From NCBI RefSeq assembly GCF_014705945.2, contig NZ_CP061538.1, forward strand, positions 806,001-870,000: a DNA stretch of 64,000 nucleotides. The letters run 5' to 3'. The notes beneath the pieces were generated by a model. It searched no databases and was not told the DNA's origin. It saw nothing but the letters and a program-made list of their open reading frames with translations. The DNA comes from Rothia amarae (GTDB lineage Bacteria > Actinomycetota > Actinomycetes > Actinomycetales > Micrococcaceae). Made by a program: the position numbers and the translations under genes. Shown piece by piece: positions 35,957-43,807 of this stretch (position 1 is its first letter; every line of letters begins with the position of its first letter).

Positions 35957-37560
35957 TTAGAACAAGCCGCCCAGACCGCCTTTACGGCCGGAACGCTTGG
36001 TGCCAAAGATGGATCGCACGATCTCGCGACCCAAGGTAGTGGCAATGTTGGTGCCCACCCTCATAACGGCGTCGTTGCGTTTCTGACGCTCGCGCTCTTC
36101 TTCTTTAGCGCGTTTCTCGGCTTCTTTAGCTTCAGCAGCTGCACGCTTTTCGGCTTCTTTTGCTGCCGAATCATTAGCCTGACTCTGCTGGGCGGAGGCG
36201 GTCTCTTGCTGCGTTGCTTCTGCTTTCTGGGTGAGCTTCTCAAAAGCAGATACCGAATCGACCACCGTGGCGTACTTAGTATTCAGCGTGCTGTTGTTCA
36301 CGGTGGCGCTGAGCGCTTCGGGAGCCGATCCCATGAAAGACTGCGGTGCGTACATGCGGGTGAGGGCAACCGGTGAGGGTGCGCCGGTTTCGGTCATGAC
36401 GGTTACGATTGCCTCGCCGGTTCCCGCCGTCGTCAACACTTCTTCGAGATCATAAGCAGATTTGGGGAAGGTCTTTGCTGTTGCTACCAGCGCCTTTTGG
36501 TCATCGGGGGTGAACGCGCGCAGAGCGTGCTGTACGCGGTTAGCGAGCTGACCCAGAACTTCGGCGGGTACGTCCTTAGGTGTCTGCGTAATGAAGAAGA
36601 GCCCTACACCTTTAGAGCGAATCAAACGCACAGTCTGAGTGATGGCCTCTTTGAACGCTTTAGAAGAACCGTTGAAGAGTAGATGTGCTTCATCGAGAAA
36701 AAAACGAGTTTAGGCTTTTCACCATCGCCCACTTCGGGCAAATCTTCAAAGAGATCAGCCAGCAGCCACATGAGGAAGGTAGAAAATAGCTGGGGCTTAG
36801 ACTGCAGATTAGCCAGCTCTAAGATGCTGATGATGCCGCGGCCGTCGGAGGCTGTGCGCAAGAACTCGGCTGTATCAAATTCAGGCTCGCCAAAGAACTT
36901 GTCCATACCATCTGCTTCAAGGGTGACCAGACCACGCAGGATGACACCGGCAGGCGCCTTAGATACTCCACCTAGGTTCTCCAGCTCGGCTTTGCCTTCG
37001 GCTGAGGTGAGGAATTGGATGACCGCACGAAGATCGGCAAGGTTATAGAGTTCGAGCTCTTTTTGGTCAGCGTAGTGGAAAATTAGCTACAACGCCGATT
37101 CCTGGGTGCTGTTCAGGTCCATCACTCGAGAGAGCAAAATTGGACCGAATGATTCAATGGTGGCGCGGATAGGAACACCGGTTCCTTCACCGCCGAGAGT
37201 GAAGAATTCGGCGGGGTAGGAGGTGCCCTGCCACGTTTGACCCAGCGCCGACGTCCGCGCGACGAGCTTGTCATTGGATTCGCCGGGGGCGGCGATTCCT
37301 GAGAGGTCGCCTTTCACGTCTGCCATAAAGACAGGCACACCGTTGGCTGAAAGCTGTTCAGCGAGTACCTGCAAGGTTTTTGTTTTACCGGTACCGGTGG
37401 CACCAGCGATGAGACCGTGGCGGTTCATCATGGCAAGGGGGAGTGAGACATGAACATCTGGCTGAGGTTCACCGTTGCTCAGGGCCACGCCAAGATTTAC
37501 TGTGGCACCTTCAAAGGTGTACCCGCTTTTAATTGCATCAAGCTGAGCATCATGAGACAT
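35957..37560 (-). pseudogene. HerA-like ATPase (DUF853), broken by a stop codon and a frameshift
   Basis: The reading starts at ATG 37560 with Walker A GATGTGKTKTLQ and DVKGDLSG. An in-frame TAG at 37087-37089 interrupts ...STQESAL and LIFHYADQKELELY continues in the same frame after it. A second lesion lies in a run of seven A (36698-36704, seven T on the coding strand): adding one base restores KLVFFLDEAHLLF, the Walker B, and joins the last 224 codons, which run TQTVRLIRSKGVGLFFITQTPKDVP to the Gly-rich end. The family is a HerA/YjgR-type hexameric ATPase of unknown role. Two independent lesions make a pseudogene likely, unless the poly-T site is an assembly error or slippery. Confidence 0.8.
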
Positions 37561-37758
37561 GGCTTCAGTATAACTTTCAGTGTTCCAGCTAGCGGGAACG
37601 ACCTGAGGAATCTGAGGGTTCTTCCGGTAATAACACTTCGCGTGATAAACGCGATTTCGCTGGGGCGGTAGTGAAACTGCTTCAGGAAGCTTTTCGCGAT
37701 TAAGAAATAAATCCCCATGCCACCTTTATCTTTGGCACAATGGATAGACACCTAAGTG

Positions 37759-37774
37759 CGGTGCCAAGGCACCG
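37759..37774. repeat. Short palindrome upstream of UPF0182 gene
   Basis: CGGTGCC - AA - GGCACCG in the 262-base gap between the HerA-like and UPF0182 genes. It may be an operator; no regulator is recognised. Nothing else is visible in the gap. Confidence 0.3.
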
Positions 37775-37822
37775 TCAGACCGGCGAATATAAATCGCACA
37801 CCACTGAAGTTTCGAGGAAGAT

Positions 37823-40800
37823 GTGAGCACCGGAGCAGCTAGCCCGCCCCAATCCCGCCGTCCACAACGAAAAAACAGCACTCTTATCACCACGCTGGTG
37901 ATAGTGGGAGTGCTGATTGCGCTCTTTGTGTTTGGCACGCAAATCTATACCGATGTTCTCTGGTATGACCAGCTGGGTTTCTTGAATGTTTTTGTCAAAG
38001 AAAACCTCTATAAACTTGCTCTTTTCGCTTTAGCAGGGCTGATTACTGCAGCGGCAGTGTGGGCAAGCCTTTACTTTGCATACAAAAAGGGTCAGGCGCC
38101 TCAAGCGCCGAATCGTCGTCCCCATCGCCCTTACTCGCAGACTGCCCCTGGGCAGGGAGTGCCGGGGCAGGATCCTTTTGCTGAGTTCCAAGATATGTTC
38201 AACCAGAACATGGATCGCTACCGTCAATCGGTAGATAGCATGCGAAAGGTTTTGCTGATTGCAATTCCTCTCATTCTTGGCTTGTTCGTCGGTAGTGGCG
38301 CGATGTCCCAGTGGGAAACCGTTGCTCTTTTCTTCAACGGTGGAGAATTTGGTCAGAAGGATCCAGAATTTGGTCGAGACTTAGGCTTCTTTATTTTTAG
38401 CCTCCCTTTCTGGAAAGCGCTTCTTACTTTCTTGAGCACCGTCGTTATTCTTTCGGCACTTGCCGGAATCGTCATGCATTACTTCTACGGCGGTATCAAA
38501 GTTAACGAAAAAAGTATTGATACTACTCGCGCTTTCCGTATGCATGCAGCGGTTTTGGCGGCTCTCTACTTGGTTTTGCGCGGTGCCCAGTTCTGGCTGG
38601 AGCGTTACACCGCTACTCAGTCCCAGTCCGGTAAATGGGCTGGCGCTATGTACACCGACGTCAACGCGATTATCCCCGTCAAATCTATTTTGGCGATTGC
38701 TGCCGTTTTGGTTGCGGCGTTCTTCATCGTGGCGGCTTTGACCAACCGGTGGCGGCTACCCGTCATCGGTATTGCCGTGATGTTGATTGCGGCGCTAGTT
38801 GCCGGTGCCGTATACCCCTGGATTGTTCAGCGCTTCCAAGTTGTTCCTAACGAGCAGGCAGCGGAGAGCGAATATATCCAGCGCAACATCGATTCAACTC
38901 GCGCTGCATTCGGGCTAGAAAACATTGATGTGCAAAATTATGATGCAACTACCGCCACCAACGCCGGAGCTTTGAAGGGGGAGAGCGAGACCATTTCTAA
39001 CATTCGTTTGTTGGATCCGAACGTAGTATCGGCGTCTTTCGCTCAGCTTCAGCAGTTCCGCCCCTACTACCGGTTTGATGACAACTTGGCAGTGGACCGC
39101 TACAAAATCAATGGCGAAACCCATGACACCGTGCTGGCAGCACGCGAATTGAACCCTGCGCAGAATGCTGATTCTTCGTGGATTAACCAGCATGTTGTCT
39201 ACACCCACGGCTATGGCGTGATTGCCGCTTACGGGAACCAGGTTGAGGCAGACGGTAAGCCAAAGTTTATGCAGGATGGCATTACAGCAACCGGCGAGAT
39301 TAGCGAGAACTATGAACCTCGAATCTACTTTGGGCAGACCTCTCCCGAATATTCGATTGTGGGTGGCTCTGAGAGCGACGACGCGCTAGAGCTTGACCGC
39401 CCCCAGACTGCTAACGATCAAGAAAATGCCGACGCCAAGTACACCTTTAAGGGTGACGGCGGCCCGAATATTGGTAATTTCTTCAACCGTCTGGCGTACG
39501 CCATCAAGTTCCAGTCTTCGGATATCTTGCTTTCTGACGTCGTTCGTCCTGAGTCACAGGTGCTCTATGACCGTGATCCTACCGACCGCGTCAATAAGGT
39601 AGCTCCTTACCTTACGGTGGACGGCAACCCCTATCCTGCGATCGTCAATGACCGCGTGGTGTGGATTGTGGATGCGTACACTACCAGCGATCAGTACCCT
39701 TACTCGCAGTCGCAGGAGCTCGGTGAGGCGACCGTCGATTCGGAGACACAGTCAGGTGCTGCCGCTGCCCTTCCCAACAAGGAAGTAAACTACATTCGTA
39801 ACTCTGTTAAAGCTACGGTTGATGCCTATGACGGTTCAGTAGACCTTTACGCATGGGACGACCAAGATCCTGTGCTTAAAGCATGGCAGGGGGTCTTCCC
39901 CCAGACCGTAAAACCGGTTTCTGAGATGAGCGCGGGCCTGTTGGATCACGTGCGTTATCCGCAGGACATATTCAAGGTTCAGCGTGAAGTACTGAACAGG
40001 TATCACGTGACCGATGCCGGGTCGTTCTATGCAGGCGACGACGTTTGGTCAGTTCCTAATGATCCCACTGTGGAGCAGGCGACTCCGTTGCCTCCTTACT
40101 ACCTCTCATTGAAGATGCCTGAAGAAGAACAAGGGGCTTTCTCTCTGACGACGAGCTGGATTCCGCAGCAGTCCGATGACAACACTCGTAACGTCATGTA
40201 CGGATTTATGTCTGCCAACGGCGATGCAGGTACCGGCAAGGACGGCGAGGTCTCAGATCAGTATGGAAAGCTCACATTGCTTGAGCTGCCTCGAAGCTCT
40301 GTGGTGCCTGGTCCCGGTCAGGCGCAGAACAACTTCAACTCTGACACTGAAGTCTCTACCGAGCTGAACCTGTTGCGTCAGGGCGCCTCTAAGGTAACCA
40401 ACGGTAACTTGCTGACTTTGCCGGTTGGAGATGGCATTCTTTATGTGCAGCCGGTCTACGTGCAATCCTCTGGCGATTCTTCTTACCCGACCTTGCGTCG
40501 AGTACTCGTTGGGTTTGGTGAAAAGGTAGGCTTTGCGCCCACGCTGGAAGAAGCTTTGAACGAGCTATTCGGGGGTGACTCGGGCGCGCAGACCGCTGCT
40601 GACGCTGGTGTGGACGAAAAGAAGGCTGACACGGGATCCTCGGATAAACCGGATGAGTCTTCCGATTCGCCGTCACTACAGCAAGCGCTCAAGGACGCTT
40701 CTGCAGCGATGAAGGATTCTGAAAAGGCGATGAAGGACGGCGATTGGGCTGCCTATGGTGAAGCTCAGGACCGTTTGAATAAGGCGCTAGCGCAGGCTAT

Positions 40801-40828
40801 GGAAGCTGAGGGCGCTGTAGCCGAGTAA
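37823..40828 (+). CDS. UPF0182 family large membrane protein
   Basis: 1001 residues. The first 330 residues hold about seven transmembrane helices (for example LITTLVIVGVLIALFVFG, KLALFALAGLITAAAVW, ALLTFLSTVVILSALAGIVM); the remaining two thirds form a large extracellular domain with conserved strings NIRLLDPNVVSASFAQLQQFRPYYRF, SQVLYDRDPTDRVNKVAPYL and RYPQDIFKVQ. The last 80 residues are acidic and Ala/Lys-rich. Function of UPF0182 is unknown. Start is GTG with GAGGAAG upstream. Mycobacterial Rv3193c is in the same neighbourhood. Confidence 0.9.
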   Translation: MSTGAASPPQSRRPQRKNSTLITTLVIVGVLIALFVFGTQIYTDVLWYDQLGFLNVFVKENLYKLALFALAGLITAAAVWASLYFAYKKGQAPQAPNRRPHRPYSQTAPGQGVPGQDPFAEFQDMFNQNMDRYRQSVDSMRKVLLIAIPLILGLFVGSGAMSQWETVALFFNGGEFGQKDPEFGRDLGFFIFSLPFWKALLTFLSTVVILSALAGIVMHYFYGGIKVNEKSIDTTRAFRMHAAVLAALYLVLRGAQFWLERYTATQSQSGKWAGAMYTDVNAIIPVKSILAIAAVLVAAFFIVAALTNRWRLPVIGIAVMLIAALVAGAVYPWIVQRFQVVPNEQAAESEYIQRNIDSTRAAFGLENIDVQNYDATTATNAGALKGESETISNIRLLDPNVVSASFAQLQQFRPYYRFDDNLAVDRYKINGETHDTVLAARELNPAQNADSSWINQHVVYTHGYGVIAAYGNQVEADGKPKFMQDGITATGEISENYEPRIYFGQTSPEYSIVGGSESDDALELDRPQTANDQENADAKYTFKGDGGPNIGNFFNRLAYAIKFQSSDILLSDVVRPESQVLYDRDPTDRVNKVAPYLTVDGNPYPAIVNDRVVWIVDAYTTSDQYPYSQSQELGEATVDSETQSGAAAALPNKEVNYIRNSVKATVDAYDGSVDLYAWDDQDPVLKAWQGVFPQTVKPVSEMSAGLLDHVRYPQDIFKVQREVLNRYHVTDAGSFYAGDDVWSVPNDPTVEQATPLPPYYLSLKMPEEEQGAFSLTTSWIPQQSDDNTRNVMYGFMSANGDAGTGKDGEVSDQYGKLTLLELPRSSVVPGPGQAQNNFNSDTEVSTELNLLRQGASKVTNGNLLTLPVGDGILYVQPVYVQSSGDSSYPTLRRVLVGFGEKVGFAPTLEEALNELFGGDSGAQTAADAGVDEKKADTGSSDKPDESSDSPSLQQALKDASAAMKDSEKAMKDGDWAAYGEAQDRLNKALAQAMEAEGAVAE

Positions 40829-40851
40829 TATCGCGCTACCGCTGGAGATGA

Positions 40852-40894
40852 AGCTCCGGGTTCTCTTTCTCTGAGGAGAGAAGAACCCGGAGCT
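40852..40894 (+). terminator. Terminator after UPF0182 gene
   Basis: A 13-base stem (40852-40864 with 40882-40894) followed by TTTTGTGTTGT. Confidence 0.85.
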
Positions 40895-40927
40895 TTTGTG
40901 TTGTCTCTTACAAAGGGGGCTTTTAGG

Positions 40928-40956
40928 TTGCAGCAGGTTAACGGCATGTGTATAGT
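40928..40956 (+). promoter_or_regulatory. Promoter of tRNA-fMet
   Basis: TTGCAG (-35, 40928) and TATAGT (-10, 40951) with exactly 17 bases between. Transcription would start about six bases before the tRNA 5' end. Confidence 0.7.
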
Positions 40957-40968
40957 TATAGAAGTCGC

Positions 40969-41042
40969 CGCGGGGTGGAGCAGTTCGGTAGCTCGCCGGG
41001 CTCATAACCCGGAGGTCGCAAGTTCAAATCTTGCCCCCGCAA
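40969..41042 (+). tRNA. Initiator tRNA-fMet (CAT)
   Basis: 74 bases without encoded CCA. The cloverleaf has an acceptor stem whose first pair is the C1/A72 mismatch, the mark of bacterial initiator tRNA, and an anticodon arm CCGGGctCATaaCCCGG with the GGG/CCC pairs that define fMet. T arm is GCAAGTTCAAATCTTGC. It is the integration site for the element to its right: its last 45 bases form part of the 47-base direct repeat. Confidence 0.95.
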
Positions 41043-41044
41043 CT
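40998..41044 (+). repeat. attL: 47-base core inside tRNA-fMet
   Basis: From the anticodon stem to two bases past the tRNA end. An identical copy is at 51346-51392. This left copy belongs to the complete, promoter-linked tRNA gene. Confidence 0.92.
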
Positions 41045-41364
41045 ACATCGTAAGAAGCCCCATTCGGTATAAAGCCGATTGGGGCTTCTTCTTTATTCCC
41101 TTCATTGTTTGTAACGGTGGAGGGGATTTTTGCGTTTAAGATGCCTTCGCCAAGTAAGTCGGCTAAAGAAATTTCTAAAGCAGCAGCAATGGTAATTAAA
41201 TCTGTAATGCTGATTGCGATTTTCCCACGTAATTTTTCAGATACGGATGACTGAGTAACTCCCAGGATTCGAGCAATATCGCCTTGGTTGAGGCCTCTTC
41301 GAGCCATCCAAATTTTTACTTCTTTACCCACGGCTTCGGCGGGGGTGATGATTGTTTTTGCCAT
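41002..41364 (-). CDS. Xre-type helix-turn-helix regulator whose end lies in the tRNA gene
   Basis: 120 residues. Residues about 12-68 make a full HTH: KEVKIWMARRGLNQGDIARILGVTQSSVSEKLRGKIAISITDLITIAAALEISLADLL. The last dozen residues (VVAGARFELATSGL) are encoded antisense to the tRNA-fMet 3' half, a known footprint of genes that end in an attL. Start ATG 41364 has GAAGG before it and a promoter TTGCTA-17-TAGCTT (41399-41371), the -10 lying six bases from the start. It is divergent from another HTH gene and shares an operator region with it, so it is probably the maintenance repressor of the element. Confidence 0.82.
   Translation of the reverse strand: MAKTIITPAEAVGKEVKIWMARRGLNQGDIARILGVTQSSVSEKLRGKIAISITDLITIAAALEISLADLLGEGILNAKIPSTVTNNEGNKEEAPIGFIPNGASYDVVAGARFELATSGL
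41055..41087 (+). terminator. Terminator supplied by the element after tRNA-fMet
   Basis: AGCCCCATTCGG pairs with CCGATTGGGGCT with one mismatch, followed by TTCTTCTTTATT. It replaces the original tRNA terminator that now lies beyond attR. It overlaps the 3' end of the Xre gene. Confidence 0.7.
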
Positions 41365-41370
41365 ACCTTC

Positions 41371-41399
41371 AAGCTACAAGTATTTCTGGATAATAGCAA
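41371..41399 (-). promoter_or_regulatory. Promoter of the Xre gene
   Basis: TTGCTA (41399-41394) and TAGCTT (41376-41371) on the minus strand with a 17-base spacer. Confidence 0.55.
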
Positions 41400-41413
41400 G
41401 TAAAAATGAAAAA

Positions 41414-41432
41414 TTATTGGCTAAGCCGATAA
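41414..41432. promoter_or_regulatory. Operator-like palindrome O2
   Basis: TTATTGG - CTAAG - CCGATAA, half sites related to O1 with one mismatch, between the two divergent promoters. Confidence 0.5.
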
Positions 41433-41439
41433 ATAAAGA

Positions 41440-41468
41440 TTGCGCATTATCGGTATCACCGATAATGT
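41440..41468 (+). promoter_or_regulatory. Promoter of the small HTH gene with operator O1 inside
   Basis: TTGCGC (41440-41445) and TAATGT (41463-41468), 17-base spacer. A near-ideal palindrome CATTATCGGT - ATC - ACCGATAATG at 41445-41467 fills the spacer and covers most of the -10, so bound repressor would block it. The -10 lies six bases before ATG 41475 (leaderless). Confidence 0.65.
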
Positions 41469-41474
41469 GTGAGT

Positions 41475-41711
41475 ATGACCTATGCAGATTCCATCGCGGG
41501 CAACATCCGAGCCAAAGTTAGCCGCCGCGAAATCAACCAAACAGACCTAGCTCAACATCTAGGTATTTCTCAGGCTCAGATGAGTTCCCGACTTAGAGGT
41601 CGAGTTGAATTCAAACCCAGTGAGATTGAAAATATTGCTAATTTCATGGGTGTAGAAATTGAAGAACTCACCAAATACGTCAAATTTTCAACCACTCATA
41701 ATGGTGCCTAG
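41475..41711 (+). CDS. Small Cro-like helix-turn-helix protein
   Basis: 78 residues. An HTH fills most of it: IRAKVSRREINQTDLAQHLGISQAQMSSRLRGRVEFKPSEIENIANFMGVEIEELTKYV. It resembles the N-terminal half of the divergent Xre protein and has no other domain. ATG 41475 is chosen as it lies six bases from a TAATGT -10; a GTG two codons earlier is possible. Together with the divergent gene and palindromes O1 and O2 it forms a CI/Cro-like switch. Whether it activates or represses is unknown. Confidence 0.72.
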   Translation: MTYADSIAGNIRAKVSRREINQTDLAQHLGISQAQMSSRLRGRVEFKPSEIENIANFMGVEIEELTKYVKFSTTHNGA

Positions 41712-42141
41712 CTATAAGCAGCAAAGCACTTGAATGGGCTCGTACCCATGAATTCGAAAACAGCGCCGTAGGATGAACAGCAATCCTCCGCTTCCTTGCA
41801 GGGCAAGCTGACGACGACGGTTACATCCCCGATCACGAAGGTGATAAAGGCGTAGCGTTCATCATTCACGAAACGTGCGCTAGTAAATCCACTGTCATCC
41901 GAGCTCTCAAAGAGTTCGAACAGGCTGATTTGCTTCATCGTGAACGACGCGCATATGCAGACTTCGGCGGCCGTCAAACAGACCTGATTGTCCTTCATCT
42001 TTGGAATAGGGGCACTAAAACTCCGTGGCGAACTATGAAGGCACTCAAGCAACTTCAAAAGAGTAATCAGGCACGATTTGGGATTCCCATCGAAGAAGTG
42101 GAAGTAGAAAATCAGCCTGTGAATAACTCCAAAAACACACA

Positions 42142-42255
42142 AGGTGTCACTCTGACACTTAGCGGTAATTCCGGGGCAAACACACAAGGTGTCACTCCGA
42201 CACCTTCAGAGAGGCTAGGTGTCAATCTGACACAGGCTAGGTGTCACTCTGACAT
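42142..42255 (+). repeat. Four palindromic iteron-like repeats
   Basis: AGGTGTCACTCTGACAC at 42142-42158, with copies at 42187-42203, 42217-42233 and 42239-42255 that differ by one base each. Each is itself a palindrome (GTGTCA-3-TGACAC). Spacing start to start is 45, 30 and 22. They lie in the 3' part of the replication-like gene and could be the initiator binding site or origin. Confidence 0.7.
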
Positions 42256-42302
42256 AAACGACACTCCCGCCTTAATAGGAACGCGCGCACAGACTTCTCT
42301 AA

Positions 42303-42320
42303 TCAGTCAGTCAGTCAGTC
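42303..42320 (+). repeat. TCAG tetranucleotide tract
   Basis: TCAG repeated four and a half times, near the end of the replication-like gene and just ahead of the next small gene. Confidence 0.85.
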
Positions 42321-42335
42321 AAAAAAGAGCAACCT

Positions 42336-42740
42336 GTGGATAACTCAGAGACTGACCGACCAACCGAAAACCTCAAAAAATCTCCTGCACCAGTCAGCAG
42401 AATTACCCGAGGCGTGAATCATCAAGACCTTCGAATGAATCTCAAAAAATCCTCAGGTCTCGATTCTGGTCACATCAATGATGATGTGCTGGCTCAAATG
42501 ATTCAGATCGTTTTTTCTCGAGCAACCCAAGATATCCGAAGCCCTCAACCCTTCGCCTTCAGCTGCATTTCCAAAGAGTTCTACGAGCTTGCCTCCCTGG
42601 CTGAATCAGTAATCGAGCATAAACAGTCACAACAAAAACCCCGTATCGTTACCTGCCCTGTCCACCACATGGAGCACTCGGCTGAGCGAGAATGTCCTGG
42701 ACACCGAGCCGACCGACTCGCTGGAATTCTTACCCCCTAA
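42336..42740 (+). CDS. Hypothetical protein with C-x2-H / C-x2-H motif
   Basis: 134 residues, starting at GTG 42336, which overlaps the end of the preceding broken gene by eight bases, with AGAG upstream. The middle is helical and the C-terminal end reads VTCPVHHMEHSAERECPGHRADRLAG, where a CxxH and a second CxxH could bind zinc. Similar short Cys/His ends occur on actinobacterial plasmid and phage accessory replication proteins, but I do not recognise the family. Genetic context suggests a role linked to the replication-like gene. Confidence 0.5.
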   Translation: MDNSETDRPTENLKKSPAPVSRITRGVNHQDLRMNLKKSSGLDSGHINDDVLAQMIQIVFSRATQDIRSPQPFAFSCISKEFYELASLAESVIEHKQSQQKPRIVTCPVHHMEHSAERECPGHRADRLAGILTP

Positions 42741-42780
42741 AAAGTCTTGCAATCCTAACCATTTCTCAAAGGAAAATATC

Positions 42781-43683
42781 ATGAGCGCACTTTTGCAAAC
42801 CCCCGTATTCGAGCCAGCCGAAGAGGTAGAAGTTCTCCCCGAACTCACCCTCGATCAAGCCAAGCAAATCACCAAAGACCTACCCCAGTCAGCCACACTC
42901 TTGCAGAGCCTGTGCGTGATGGCATACAGCCAGCGCATCTGGCTCACCATGGGTTACACCAGCTGGGATGCGTACCTGGACGGTGAAATCGGTGAAGAAC
43001 GCTGGATTCTGCCACGTCACCGCCGCGGTGACTTCATCAACCAACTAGCCAAGGAAGGAATGCCCACTCGCGCCATTGCCTCAGTCGTTGGACTTTCGCA
43101 TATGAGCGTGGCTAAAGAAATCAAAAAAGCTAAAGAAGCCGGAGCTCTCCCCGAAGACTTGCCAACCATCGGACGTGATGGACGCACACGCAAAGCGCTC
43201 GTGCGAAAAGCACCTGCGGCTGTACCTAATGAACAACTGGACTTGCCCGTAGCTGATCTAGGGATTGGCTTTTTCAAAGCCGCAGAGAGCAAAACAGCTA
43301 CCCCTGCAAAAGCTCAACGAGCAGCCACTGACCCCTTCGATACCACTATCACGGCGGTCAATGAGGAATTACCTCGCGGTGAAGATACACCAGATGATTA
43401 CCTGTACTTCCCAGAAATTCTTGAGGTCTCCACCGAGCTTGAAGAGCTCTTCAAGAAAGCTATGACCGCGAATAATCGGCAAGTTTTTGACCCCGGGAGT
43501 GTTTCGCAGAAGATGGCTCAACAGGTCGTGCATACGTTGCTTGCCGGCTCAGGTTTGCTCAAACTCTTCAACCTACAACCGGACTTGCTAGGAGATTCAG
43601 AGCAACTAGCAACCGCAGTGGATTCCACGGTTATCACGCTCGATGAGGTCGTGACCACCCTGCGTGAAGATGAACAGGGCTAG
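42781..43683 (+). CDS. ParB/KorB-like HTH protein of the element
   Basis: 300 residues. Residues about 25-85 (TLDQAKQITKDLPQSATLLQSLCVMAYSQRIWLTMGYTSWDAYLDGEI) are followed by an HTH around 95-130, FINQLAKEGMPTRAIASVVGLSHMSVAKEIKKAKEAG, and the motif TIGRDGRTRKA. This GMxTRAIAxxxGxSxxTV plus GRDG string is typical of ParB/KorB-like helix-turn-helix proteins on actinobacterial plasmids. The rest has no recognisable domain. Ribosome site AAAGGAAA precedes ATG 42781. Probably a partition or regulatory function; specific DNA target unknown. Confidence 0.6.
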   Translation: MSALLQTPVFEPAEEVEVLPELTLDQAKQITKDLPQSATLLQSLCVMAYSQRIWLTMGYTSWDAYLDGEIGEERWILPRHRRGDFINQLAKEGMPTRAIASVVGLSHMSVAKEIKKAKEAGALPEDLPTIGRDGRTRKALVRKAPAAVPNEQLDLPVADLGIGFFKAAESKTATPAKAQRAATDPFDTTITAVNEELPRGEDTPDDYLYFPEILEVSTELEELFKKAMTANNRQVFDPGSVSQKMAQQVVHTLLAGSGLLKLFNLQPDLLGDSEQLATAVDSTVITLDEVVTTLREDEQG

Positions 43684-43710
43684 GTTGATGAAGCGTTTGG
43701 CGGATAAAAA

Positions 43711-43746
43711 ATGTGGCGATCCGTCTTGCACGGCAGATCGCCACAT
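43711..43746. terminator. Hairpin between the KorB-like and DUF2637 genes
   Basis: ATGTGGCGATC (43711-43721) pairs perfectly with GATCGCCACAT (43736-43746). The run of T lies on the minus-strand side, so it would end antisense transcription better than forward transcription. Confidence 0.55.
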
Positions 43747-43807
43747 GAAAAAACTTGTCAAACCAGTTTATGCAATTACGAGATACAACACTCTAGGAGA
43801 CCAAGTT

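Larger units (their letters stand above)
41714..42343 (+). pseudogene. Broken replication-initiator-like winged-helix gene
   Basis: In one frame the sequence reads SSKALEWARTHEFENSAV, an in-frame TGA at about 41768 where Trp would be expected, then TAILRFLAGQADDDGYIPDHEGDKG and KSTVIRALKEFEQADLLHRERRAY, a winged helix-turn-helix like those of plasmid replication proteins, then DLIVLHLWNRGTKTPWR and a low-complexity tail. The first codon would be ATA where ATG is expected, and no other start fits before the HTH. The two changes (ATG to ATA, TGG to TGA) are both G to A. The C-terminal tail encodes the repeated GVTLT/GVNLT motifs that come from palindromic repeats in the DNA. Confidence 0.65.

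Noticed and set aside
41766-41771. Selenocysteine or programmed readthrough at the TGA of the replication-like gene
   Set aside because: No SECIS-like structure follows and the start codon is also lost, so decay is simpler.
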